From Pedobacter sp. ISL-64 (GTDB lineage: Bacteria > Bacteroidota > Bacteroidia > Sphingobacteriales > Sphingobacteriaceae), in contig NZ_JAGGPU010000016.1 in the NCBI RefSeq assembly GCF_018613605.1, positions 62,001 through 126,000 on the forward strand: DNA of 64,000 bases. The letters are read 5' to 3'. The notes beneath the pieces are model-generated. The model did no database searches. It saw only the letters and a list, made by a program, of their open reading frames with translations, and was not told where the DNA came from. A program made the translations under genes and the position numbers. The stretch's first letter is position 1; every line of letters begins with the position of its first letter. Positions 1 through 7,436 of this stretch are shown one piece after another.

Positions 1-1157
1 AAAGCGCTACTCCAATACAAGAACAAGCCATCCCGGTAATTTTAGATAATCATGATCTGATTGCCTGCGCTCAAACCGGTACAGGAAAAACGGCCAGCTA
101 CCTTTTACCCGTAATGGATAAAATTAGCAAAGCTGCCGATAGGCACAACAATACCTTGATACTGGCTCCAACGCGCGAGCTTGCGCAACAGATCGATTTA
201 CAGGTTGAAGCGCTAGCTTATTTTACCAATATCAGTTCTTTAGCTGTTTACGGTGGGGGAGATGGTATCGCTTACGAACAGCAAAAACGTTCTATGCGCA
301 ATGGTGTAGATATTATTATTGCCACTCCGGGCAGACTAATGGCACATTTATCATCAGGTGTGTTAAAACTGGAACATTTGCAGCATTTAATTTTAGATGA
401 AGCAGATAGAATGTTGGATATGGGCTTTTACGACGACATTATCCGCATTATTAGCTACCTGCCAAAGAAAAGGCAAACACTTTTGTTCTCGGCTACAATG
501 GCCCCGAAAATAAGAACCATGGCAGGTAAGATTTTGCACGAACCGAAGCAGATTACCATTTCAATTGCTAAACCTGCTGAGGGGATCGATCAACAAGCCT
601 ATAACATTCACGACCAACAGAAACAGGCCTTATTAACCGATATTTTTAAAAGTGGGCAATACAAAAGCAGTATCATTTTCGTTTCGACGAAAGAAAAAGT
701 AAAAGCGTTGTATAAAACCTTTAAAGGATTGGGTATTAAAGCAGAAGCTTTTCACTCCGATTTAGGGCAGAAAGAACGCGAGGATATTTTACTGGCTTTC
801 AAAAACAGGAGATTGCCAATTTTAATCGGAACAGATGTGTTGTCCCGCGGAATCGATGTCGAGGGAATCGACTTGGTAATCAATTATGATGTTCCTGGCG
901 ATCCGGCTGATTACGTACACCGTATTGGCCGTACGGCAAGAGCTGCAACCAAAGGAACGGCCATTACATTGGTTAATGGAAGAGATAAACGCAAGTTCGA
1001 TAACATCGAAAAATTAATCGAGAAGGAAGTTCCCCGCATGCCACTGCCAGAAAGCATAGCTGCAATAGAAATTACGCATGTGGAGGAAAAACGGCCTCAA
1101 CATCAGGGTAAGAAAAAGGTTTGGAACAAAAAGAAAAAACCAAAACCTTCGGTATAA
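1..1157 (+). CDS. DEAD-box RNA helicase, RhlE-like (5' end outside window)
   Basis: This is an ATP-dependent RNA helicase of the DEAD-box family that remodels RNA or ribosome-assembly intermediates in the cytoplasm. The reading frame is open from base 3, so the true start lies left of the window. The visible part is about 384 residues and begins inside the Q motif (TPIQEQAIP), followed by Walker A AQTGTGKT, PTRELAQQ, LDEADRMLDMGF (DEAD), LFSATM (SAT), and the helicase C-terminal motifs TDVLSRGIDV and HRIGRTARA. A lysine-rich tail (KKKVWNKKKKPKPSV) closes the protein, as is usual for RhlE-type enzymes and probably for RNA binding. Roughly 20-30 N-terminal residues are missing. The family is certain, the subgroup less so. 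Confidence 0.95.
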   Translation, partial: SATPIQEQAIPVILDNHDLIACAQTGTGKTASYLLPVMDKISKAADRHNNTLILAPTRELAQQIDLQVEALAYFTNISSLAVYGGGDGIAYEQQKRSMRNGVDIIIATPGRLMAHLSSGVLKLEHLQHLILDEADRMLDMGFYDDIIRIISYLPKKRQTLLFSATMAPKIRTMAGKILHEPKQITISIAKPAEGIDQQAYNIHDQQKQALLTDIFKSGQYKSSIIFVSTKEKVKALYKTFKGLGIKAEAFHSDLGQKEREDILLAFKNRRLPILIGTDVLSRGIDVEGIDLVINYDVPGDPADYVHRIGRTARAATKGTAITLVNGRDKRKFDNIEKLIEKEVPRMPLPESIAAIEITHVEEKRPQHQGKKKVWNKKKKPKPSV

Positions 1158-1165
1158 ATTATTTA

Positions 1166-1199
1166 AAACGCCATAAGTACATTTCTTATTGGCGTTTTT
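1166..1199 (+). terminator. Intrinsic terminator after the helicase gene
   Basis: The stem AACGCCATAAG pairs with CTTATTGGCGTT, with one bulged base, and runs into a T tract. It starts 9 bp after the helicase stop codon. A promoter-like box for the next gene begins just downstream. Confidence 0.75.
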
Positions 1200-1207
1200 C
1201 TTTTATA

Positions 1208-1215
1208 AATTATCT
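1208..1215 (+). promoter_or_regulatory. Candidate -7 promoter box (TATCTTTA)
   Basis: TATCTTTA fits the Bacteroidota -7 pattern TANNTTTG except for the final base. It ends only 11 bp before the AEC start codon, so the predicted transcript would have a very short leader. No clear -33 TTTG was found. Confidence 0.4.
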
Positions 1216-1226
1216 TTACGCTAACA

Positions 1227-2138
1227 ATGGCAAACTTCATTATTATAGGTTTATGCATTTTAGCCGGGATTCTTTTCAGAAAAAGCAAATCGCTCCCCAA
1301 AGATGCGCACAAAGGCATTAATGCCTGGATTATCTATATCGCACTACCCGCAGTTTCTTTTAAATATCTGCCACACATTACCTGGACTAAGGATCTATTC
1401 TTTCCTGTACTGGCACCAATTTGTGTCTGGCTATTTGGATGGTTATTTATTACCCTGTATAGCCGCATCCGGAATATTAATAAATCCACTGCTGGTGGGT
1501 TAAAACTAACCAGTTCTTTAAGTAATACTTCATTTGTAGGATTTCCTTTAATTGTAGCTTATTTTAGCGAAAAAGAACTAGCTGTCGCTATTATCTGCGA
1601 TCAGGTTACCTTTATGCTTTTAGCTACCATTGGCGTTATTGTAGCCATCCGGTCCACGCAGAATCAAAAGTTAAGCCCGAAATTGGTATTGAAAAAAGTA
1701 ATGACTTTCCCACCGCTTATTGGTTGCGTTTTAGCACTTACCCTCCCACATTTTATTAACCTTTCTTCACTAGATCCATTATTCGAGAAACTGGCTGGTA
1801 CGGTTGGCCCGTTGGCATTGTTTTCAATAGGTTTGCAGCTAAAATTTGGCGGTTGGTTTAGTGAATTGAAACACATCAGCTTTGCTTTATTGTATAAACT
1901 GATTTTAGCGCCATTGGTAGTTTTAGTTATGGCACTTGTTTTAGGTATGAATGGAATGATTACCAAAATAACGATTTTCGAAATGGCTATGCCAACACTC
2001 GTAACCGCTGGTTTGGTAGCCGATCAGTATAACCTTAATCCGAAGCTTTCTAATTTGGTGGTTGGAATCGGAATTTTATTGTGTTTTATCACCACGGCTT
2101 TATGGTGGTTGGTGTTAACTTATTCAGGCCTGGTTTAA
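1227..2138 (+). CDS. AEC family (auxin efflux carrier-type) transporter
   Basis: This is an integral inner-membrane protein of 303 residues, the usual length for bacterial AEC/PF03547 carriers, which export or exchange small organic anions such as malate or other carboxylates. Hydrophobic segments run through the whole length, starting at residue 1 (MANFIIIGLCILAGILF) and ending with LVVGIGILLCFITTALWWLVL. The conserved proline and asparagine-rich crossover region is visible around LTSSLSNTSFVGFPLIVAYF. It stands alone between a terminator and a repeat-rich gap, so context does not indicate a substrate. The start ATG follows a -7-like box closely. The substrate cannot be inferred from the sequence. 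Confidence 0.85.
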   Translation: MANFIIIGLCILAGILFRKSKSLPKDAHKGINAWIIYIALPAVSFKYLPHITWTKDLFFPVLAPICVWLFGWLFITLYSRIRNINKSTAGGLKLTSSLSNTSFVGFPLIVAYFSEKELAVAIICDQVTFMLLATIGVIVAIRSTQNQKLSPKLVLKKVMTFPPLIGCVLALTLPHFINLSSLDPLFEKLAGTVGPLALFSIGLQLKFGGWFSELKHISFALLYKLILAPLVVLVMALVLGMNGMITKITIFEMAMPTLVTAGLVADQYNLNPKLSNLVVGIGILLCFITTALWWLVLTYSGLV

Positions 2139-2149
2139 AATTATCTCGT

Positions 2150-2369
2150 TTTAACCGCAGAGTATGCAAAGAGAAGGCGCAGAGGGAATCTTATGCGCTT
2201 AAGTTCGATTAACATTTATTCGTAGAGACCAATTTTTAACACAATTTCTTGACACGATCGTCATGCTGAACTCGTTTCAGCATCTTTCTTGCTAGGATAG
2301 ACCCTGAAATAAATTCAGGGTGACGACAATTAGGTTTTGCGAAAACCTTCGCCCCCCTTTGCGGTTAAA
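2150..2369. repeat. 220-bp element with TTTAACCGCA terminal inverted repeats enclosing a palindromic core
   Basis: TTTAACCGCAGAG at 2150-2162 is inverted as CTTTGCGGTTAAA at 2357-2369 (12 of 13 positions match). Inside, at 2259-2325, sits a core with outer ends CGTCA and TGACG and two palindromes: ATGCTGAACTCGTTTCAGCAT (2263-2283, outer arms ATGCTGAA/TTCAGCAT) and CCCTGAAATAAATTCAGGG (2302-2320). No open reading frame of note is present. It looks like a small non-autonomous repeat; near-identical cores occur at 58737-58802 and, in half form, at 25334-25360. Confidence 0.65.
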
Positions 2370-2376
2370 CTCCAAC

Positions 2377-2405
2377 AAAAAAGCCGCAAAATTTCTTCTG
2401 CGGCT
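2377..2405 (-). terminator. Intrinsic terminator of the C1 peptidase gene
   Basis: On the minus strand, AGCCGCA and TGCGGCT form a stem that is followed by a run of T (the A run at 2377-2382 on the plus strand). It lies 22 bp beyond the peptidase stop codon. Confidence 0.7.
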
Positions 2406-2426
2406 CCTTTAATGATTTAGATTTAG

Positions 2427-3620
2427 TTACAAAGCTAATTTTTTAGAAATTGCAGATGGAATACCTGTTTTGTTTAATAAAATTGCCGTTGTTTTATATT
2501 TTACGTAGTTTTTGGTTACGTATAAATATCCTTTATAATCGTTACTTGCTCCCCAAGAGTTTTTAACGATATAATATTCTTTACCTGTTTGATCTTTGGC
2601 TAAACCGACAATGTGCATACCATGATCATCAGTAGTTTGGTAGTTGTCGAAAGCAAGCTGACGGTTCTCCTGCGTAATTTCCATCTCTGGCTGCGGACCG
2701 TTAAACATATCTGCTTTCTGTTTCACAGTCATATCAGCGAAAGGCGTTTGTGGAACAAAAGCCACACCGTTTTTCCAGCTGAAGTTTTTTTCGCTTACAT
2801 CTGTAGCCCATGCAACGGTATAACCACCTTTTAAAGCGTTATCGATGATGTCTGTTAACTCGTTTACTTTAACGTTATAAACCTGATCGAAAGACCAGTT
2901 ATCAGGCACTAATAAAGTAAATTTGCTATAGAAAGGGTGATCGTTGAACGATGAAAGTTCTACGTAGTTGTCGGCATTTAAACCTACCACTTCCTGAGCG
3001 AAAGTTTTTGGTGTGTATTTTTTGCCATTGTACGTAAAGTTTTCTGGTACTGTACCTAAATAAGCATCAATTACACCAGTATAAGCTTTTAACCAGTTTG
3101 GGGTTAACTCGCCATTTGCATTCTTTACAACAGCTTCTAAAACACCTTTTTCGATATCGCCAAGCTCTGCAGTTTTATTAATTTTAGTGCCATAATTTAA
3201 TCCGGTGTATACCTCTTGCGGAACTGCACCGTATTTTCTGTACATGTTGATTACATCGTGCAAAGCACCACCATCGCCTAATGAAACCGCACCATGCATA
3301 CGCACGTAATTTTTACCTTTTTCTACATAAGCGTTACGGGCCGAAAAAAGCTGAGATAACGTTACGGGCTGTTTACCAGCTTTAATCATTTCTGATTCTA
3401 AAAATGAGTTGGTAGAGTAGCTCCAGCAAGTTCCTGAAGATCCTTGATTCTGAACTGGTGTATTGGCCAGGTTAATCACTTCAGTAAATTTAAAAGAAGA
3501 AGCACTGTTTTCGCTTTGGTTGTTTTTTAAAGAATTAACGAGATTGTCTTGCGCATAAGTCGCCGATATAGATAACGACAAAGCCAAACCAATCACACTG
3601 ATTTTTGTGTAGTTGATCAT
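2427..3620 (-). CDS. Secreted C1 family cysteine peptidase (aminopeptidase C / bleomycin hydrolase type)
   Basis: This papain-fold peptidase of 397 residues belongs to the C1B (PepC/bleomycin hydrolase) group. The N-terminus (MINYTKISVIGLALSLSISATYAQ) is a signal peptide, so the enzyme should act in the periplasm or outside the cell, unlike the cytosolic classical PepC. The catalytic cysteine is C65 in GSSGTCWSYS, the histidine H336 in GMHIVGL, and the asparagine N354 in VKNSWG, all in the expected order. The length is a little below the roughly 440-470 residues of cytosolic PepC. It is transcribed alone, with its own terminator. The substrate is probably short peptides, which is an inference from the family. 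Confidence 0.9.
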   Translation of the reverse strand: MINYTKISVIGLALSLSISATYAQDNLVNSLKNNQSENSASSFKFTEVINLANTPVQNQGSSGTCWSYSTNSFLESEMIKAGKQPVTLSQLFSARNAYVEKGKNYVRMHGAVSLGDGGALHDVINMYRKYGAVPQEVYTGLNYGTKINKTAELGDIEKGVLEAVVKNANGELTPNWLKAYTGVIDAYLGTVPENFTYNGKKYTPKTFAQEVVGLNADNYVELSSFNDHPFYSKFTLLVPDNWSFDQVYNVKVNELTDIIDNALKGGYTVAWATDVSEKNFSWKNGVAFVPQTPFADMTVKQKADMFNGPQPEMEITQENRQLAFDNYQTTDDHGMHIVGLAKDQTGKEYYIVKNSWGASNDYKGYLYVTKNYVKYKTTAILLNKTGIPSAISKKLAL

Positions 3621-3722
3621 TTTTTTATGAATAATTAATAATTCAGCGAATGTAAAAATACTTGGTGATTTGGCGCCAGGAAATTTGTAATAAATCGATC
3701 ATTTTATTGCAACAATGTTGAA

Positions 3723-5150
3723 TTAACATTCTGGTAAACTGATTGGAATATTGGTTGCCAATCCTCCGTCAGATGTTTCTTTGTATTTGGCATTCATGTC
3801 GAGGGCGGTTTCCCACATGGTATTTACTACTGCATCCAAACTTACTTTTGCCTTATCAGGATTGCTTTGTAACGCTAACTGGCTGGCTGTAATGGCTTTA
3901 ATAGCGCCCATGGTATTTCTTTCGATACAAGGGATCTGTACCAAACCGCCAATCGGATCGCAGGTTAAACCCAAATGATGTTCCATGGCAATTTCTGCTG
4001 CCATTAAAACCTGTCTTTGCGAGCCGCCTAAACACTCGGTTAGCGCTGCTGCAGCCATGGCCGAGGAAACGCCAATTTCGGCCTGACATCCGCCCATGGC
4101 GGCTGATATGGTTGCTCCTTTTTTGAAAATACTGCCTATCTCTGAAGCACAGGCAATAAACTGGATGATTTTTTCTTCGCTGTAACTATCGCAAAAGGTA
4201 ATAAGATATTGTAATACGGCTGGAATTACGCCTGCGGCACCATTGGTAGGGGCAGTTACCACACGGCCAAAAGATGCATTTTCTTCATTAACAGCTAGCG
4301 CGAAACAGCTTACCCAATCTAAAGTATAATTAAAGCCGTTTCCACCTTTTCTAATGGCTTCTACCCAGCTATTATAATCTGAATATTCACTTTTACCAAT
4401 TAATCGTTTATTTAGCGGAAATGCCCTGCGTGCCACATTTAAACCGCCGGGTAAAAACCCTGTGGTATGGCATCCGCGATAAATACAATCGCGCATCACC
4501 GCAAAATGCTGTAGAATGCCTTTTTTTGTCTCTGCTTCAGTACGCCAGGCCAGTTCGTTCTCCATTACGATTTCGCTCACCTTTAAACCGGTAGATAAAC
4601 ACCAGTGTAAAAGGTCTTTTGCTTTTTCTACAGGAAAGGGAAGGTCTACCTGTGGTTTCTTACTATTGTCTTCGCCTTCTTTTACCACAAAACCGCCACC
4701 AATAGAGTAATAGGTTTCTGAAAATGCTCTTCCCCCTTTTAAAAATGCCTGAAAAGTAACCGCATTTGGGTGAAAGGGCAAACTTTCGGCAAAAAGAAAA
4801 AGCAGGTCGTTATCGTAATCAAAATCAAGAATTAAATGATCAGCAAGATTTAATTTCTTATCTCTTTGGATGCGCTCGAAGGTTGGTGTAACGGCATCTA
4901 CATCAAAAGTTACCGGATCAGCTCCTGTTAAACCGAGTAGAATAGCTACGTCAGTTCCATGGCCTTTACCTGTTTTGGCAAGCGAACCATAAAGCAATAT
5001 TTTTATGCCCTCAATTTCATCAATCAAATTGTTTTGGGCAAGCGAAGCTGCAAACTGTTGTGCGGCCCGCCATGGGCCTAAGGTATGTGAACTGGATGGG
5101 CCGATGCCTATTTTAAAAATATCGAAAACTGAAATCTGTTCCTTGATCAT
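3723..5150 (-). CDS. sdaA: L-serine ammonia-lyase (iron-sulfur, single chain)
   Basis: This enzyme deaminates L-serine to pyruvate and ammonia in the cytoplasm using an oxygen-sensitive [4Fe-4S] cluster. The 475-residue chain carries both the beta domain (GPSSSHTLGPWRAAQQF near residue 15) and the alpha domain, so it is the single-polypeptide (type 2) form. Motifs include FGRVVTAPTNGAAGVIPAV, GCQAEIGVSSAMAAA and CDPIGGLVQIPCIERN, whose cysteines are the expected cluster ligands. It is monocistronic and divergent from the RDD gene. A -7 box TAGCTTTG lies 17 bp upstream of the start. The symbol follows the E. coli enzyme; identification is firm. Confidence 0.95.
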   Translation of the reverse strand: MIKEQISVFDIFKIGIGPSSSHTLGPWRAAQQFAASLAQNNLIDEIEGIKILLYGSLAKTGKGHGTDVAILLGLTGADPVTFDVDAVTPTFERIQRDKKLNLADHLILDFDYDNDLLFLFAESLPFHPNAVTFQAFLKGGRAFSETYYSIGGGFVVKEGEDNSKKPQVDLPFPVEKAKDLLHWCLSTGLKVSEIVMENELAWRTEAETKKGILQHFAVMRDCIYRGCHTTGFLPGGLNVARRAFPLNKRLIGKSEYSDYNSWVEAIRKGGNGFNYTLDWVSCFALAVNEENASFGRVVTAPTNGAAGVIPAVLQYLITFCDSYSEEKIIQFIACASEIGSIFKKGATISAAMGGCQAEIGVSSAMAAAALTECLGGSQRQVLMAAEIAMEHHLGLTCDPIGGLVQIPCIERNTMGAIKAITASQLALQSNPDKAKVSLDAVVNTMWETALDMNAKYKETSDGGLATNIPISLPEC

Positions 5151-5166
5151 TATGAATATAGTTACA

Positions 5167-5174
5167 CAAAGCTA
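5167..5174 (-). promoter_or_regulatory. Candidate -7 box for the serine dehydratase gene
   Basis: On the minus strand the sequence reads TAGCTTTG, a perfect match to TANNTTTG, ending 17 bp before the start codon. A -33 TTTG at the usual spacing was not evident. Confidence 0.5.
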
Positions 5175-5177
5175 TGA

Positions 5178-5208
5178 TTGTTTTATGATTTTTGATGAAT
5201 TAATTTTG
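5178..5208 (+). promoter_or_regulatory. Candidate promoter of the RDD gene (TTG-N20-TAATTTTG)
   Basis: TTG at 5178-5180 and TAATTTTG at 5201-5208 fit the Bacteroidota promoter consensus with a 20-bp spacer. The site is divergent from, and partly adjacent to, the serine dehydratase promoter. Confidence 0.5.
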
Positions 5209-5261
5209 ACTGAGCATCAAAATGTTTTACCTTAGAAAGGTCTGATATACACGCTCTAAAA

Positions 5262-5753
5262 ATGAACTTCAATAATAACTACCTCGAAATTAACTTGGAT
5301 TACTGCCGGGCTAGTACCGGAAAAAGATTCGTTAATTATATTATCGATGTAATCGTATTTTATATCCTTGCATTCGGACTTGGAATAGTGATCGGTGTTT
5401 TAAAGCCAAGCCTTTTAGTGGGGGTAGATGACTTGTCACTGCGTTTAGTTTCGCTATTGTTTTATGGTATAGTGATGTTTGTGACCGAAGCAATGTCTAA
5501 CGGAAGATCGATAGGTAAATTAGTTACCGGCACAAGGGCCGTAAACGAGGATGGTAGTGATATGTCTTTTCAAAAAATATTTGTCCGGAATATTGTAAGG
5601 GCTATCCCATTTAATGCGTTAAGCGCTTTAGGTACTCCTAGTAGCCCCTGGCACGATCGCTGGTCAGACACAATGGTGGTTGACGAGAAAAAACTGGCCT
5701 TACAAACCCAAAGGGTAGATCTGTTTGATTCGGTTAAAAATCAAACTCAATAA
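5262..5753 (+). CDS. RDD family membrane protein
   Basis: This is a 163-residue inner-membrane protein of the RDD family (PF06271). The signature appears as ASTGKRFVNYIIDVIVFYIL near residue 15, followed by a second hydrophobic segment (LVSLLFYGIVMFVTEA), the conserved NGRSIGKLVTGTRAVNEDG loop and FQKIFVRNIVRAIPF. The end SPWHDRWSDTMVV is also typical. RDD proteins have no settled general function; some have been linked to ion or proton exchange and stress. The gene runs tail to tail with the MgtC-like gene and overlaps it by 20 bp, so the two coding ends share DNA. Confidence 0.85.
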   Translation: MNFNNNYLEINLDYCRASTGKRFVNYIIDVIVFYILAFGLGIVIGVLKPSLLVGVDDLSLRLVSLLFYGIVMFVTEAMSNGRSIGKLVTGTRAVNEDGSDMSFQKIFVRNIVRAIPFNALSALGTPSSPWHDRWSDTMVVDEKKLALQTQRVDLFDSVKNQTQ

Positions 5754-6393
5754 TCTCATCATCTTTAAGCATGCGCTCCACAAATTTCTGATGATTTTTA
5801 GGCGTGCCTGTAGCAATCCAGTTTCCTGTGATAATATTATCTACCAGTTGGTGTTTCCCACGTTGGGGTTTAAGTTTACTTTCGCGGAAAACTTCTTCAT
5901 AACTTTCTAAATCGCCATGGGTATGTTGTTTTTTAACAATGCGGTAAAGCCTTTTGGTAAAACGACGATCGCCAATTTCTTCTAAAAAAGGGAAAATAAT
6001 CAACGCCAATAAAACCACAATGGTTACCCCTATAGCCTGTTCGTAATAACCTGATCCTACGGCCATTCCAATTGCAGCAACAATCCAGATGATACAAGCC
6101 GTGGTGAGTCCTTTAACGCGGTTTTCTTCCTTGAAAATTACCCCGGCGCCTAAAAATCCGATTCCAGTAACAATGTTAGAGGCAATGCGGTCTTGACTGG
6201 TTGGCCCGATTTTGATGGACAGAATGGTAAATAGGGTAGCACCCAAACCAATCATCATCATGGTTTTGAGTCCGGCAGATTTACTTCTGTATTCTCGTTC
6301 TGCTCCGATTATGCCACAAAGCAGGGTAGCCAATAGAAATTTATTGATTTCACTTTGTGTAATGAAATGGTTTTGGTCTATGATCTCGTTCAT
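5734..6393 (-). CDS. MgtC/SapB family membrane protein
   Basis: This 219-residue protein belongs to the MgtC/SapB family (PF02308) of inner-membrane proteins, some of which influence magnesium homeostasis and the F-type ATPase in other bacteria. The conserved stretch LLCGIIGAEREYRSKSAGLK is followed by TMMMIGLGATLFTILS and IASNIVTGIGFLGAGVIFKE, with four to five hydrophobic segments. The C-terminal 70 residues are soluble and charged, longer than in the minimal SapB form. Its 3' end overlaps the convergent RDD gene by 20 bp. It starts 24 bp beyond the end of the PorP-like gene on the same strand, so co-transcription with the T9SS-like pair is possible but not shown. Confidence 0.88.
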   Translation of the reverse strand: MNEIIDQNHFITQSEINKFLLATLLCGIIGAEREYRSKSAGLKTMMMIGLGATLFTILSIKIGPTSQDRIASNIVTGIGFLGAGVIFKEENRVKGLTTACIIWIVAAIGMAVGSGYYEQAIGVTIVVLLALIIFPFLEEIGDRRFTKRLYRIVKKQHTHGDLESYEEVFRESKLKPQRGKHQLVDNIITGNWIATGTPKNHQKFVERMLKDDEIIEFDF

Positions 6394-6416
6394 CGCCTTG
6401 AATTATCAAAGGCAAA

Positions 6417-7436
6417 TTAATAAAAATCGTAACATCTTAAGCCATTTGACCTGCCACCATTCGAACTATTTGGAAAATATTTTTCATAACCCGCGCCAAT
6501 TTCGGATGTTCCGCCGGTGTTGGTGTAGTTGATTTTAGAGGTTGTAGCATCATGGCTGATGCCTAACCTGAATTTTTCGCCGTTTGTTCTGCGGTTAAAA
6601 ATATCGAAGATTACAGAAAAAACAATCGCATCATTTCCATTCGAATTGCCATCATTGCGGTACCATATACCTGCGTTTATACCCGCATATTTATATTGCA
6701 TGCCCGCACTGAACGATTTTACATTGCCCTGTTTGTAGGCAACAATGGATGGGATGAGGTAATTCCCATCGCGATCGTACTCATCTGGCACCAAGGTTAA
6801 CTTGTAACTTAAATTGCCTGAGATACGCGTCGGCAACTTAGCTTGAAAACCCGATAAGGATTCATCCGGACGGTTAAGGTGATGTAGTGCTAATCCCATC
6901 ATGAATTTCCCCACGACCAGATTGGCACCTGCATTGGAGTCGAAATAATACCGACTATCTACACTTGGTCTTTCGGCGCCAGAAATACTACCAGGAATAT
7001 ACCCTGTATTGATATCGATCTGATCGCCAAAAACAAGTTTATCCCAGTTTAGCTTTTGGTTAGTAATGCCTCCCTGTAAGCCAAATGACAAGGCAAAATC
7101 GTCTCCGCCGATAATGTAGGAATAGCTTAGGGCAATATTGTTCTTTACCAGGTAAGCAGTACCCTCGCTGCTACGGTTAAAAATTAGGCCAATGCCGCTG
7201 TTTAATCTCCGTAGATTGAGGTCGCCAGAAGCACTCATGTACGAAAAATCACTGGCTAGACCCGTCCATTGGTTGCGGTATAAGGCATTAAACCTAATGT
7301 CGCCCTCAAACTGACCTGTTAAAGCGGGATTTAAGTAAATCGGCGCATTGTAAAACTGCGAATAAATGTGGTCCTGCGCCAACGAAACCATCGGCAGCAA
7401 CCAAAATACAAATAATATTATCTCTCTCCTCCTCAT
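6417..7436 (-). CDS. PorP/SprF family type IX secretion-associated outer-membrane protein
   Basis: This protein of 339 residues matches the PorP/SprF family, predicted outer-membrane beta-barrels that work with type IX secretion and are usually encoded next to a large secreted partner. It begins with a signal peptide (MRRREIILFVFWLLPMVSLAQ) and continues with the characteristic DHIYSQFYNAPIYLNPALTGQ. The barrel shows alternating aromatic strands and ends near HDATTSKINYTNTGGTSEIG. I chose the ATG at 7436 because the signal peptide begins there and because it overlaps the stop codon of the upstream gene as ATGA. An in-frame ATG at 7499 would add 21 residues with no signal character. It is probably translationally coupled to the giant protein and helps to localise it. 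Confidence 0.88.
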   Translation of the reverse strand: MRRREIILFVFWLLPMVSLAQDHIYSQFYNAPIYLNPALTGQFEGDIRFNALYRNQWTGLASDFSYMSASGDLNLRRLNSGIGLIFNRSSEGTAYLVKNNIALSYSYIIGGDDFALSFGLQGGITNQKLNWDKLVFGDQIDINTGYIPGSISGAERPSVDSRYYFDSNAGANLVVGKFMMGLALHHLNRPDESLSGFQAKLPTRISGNLSYKLTLVPDEYDRDGNYLIPSIVAYKQGNVKSFSAGMQYKYAGINAGIWYRNDGNSNGNDAIVFSVIFDIFNRRTNGEKFRLGISHDATTSKINYTNTGGTSEIGAGYEKYFPNSSNGGRSNGLRCYDFY

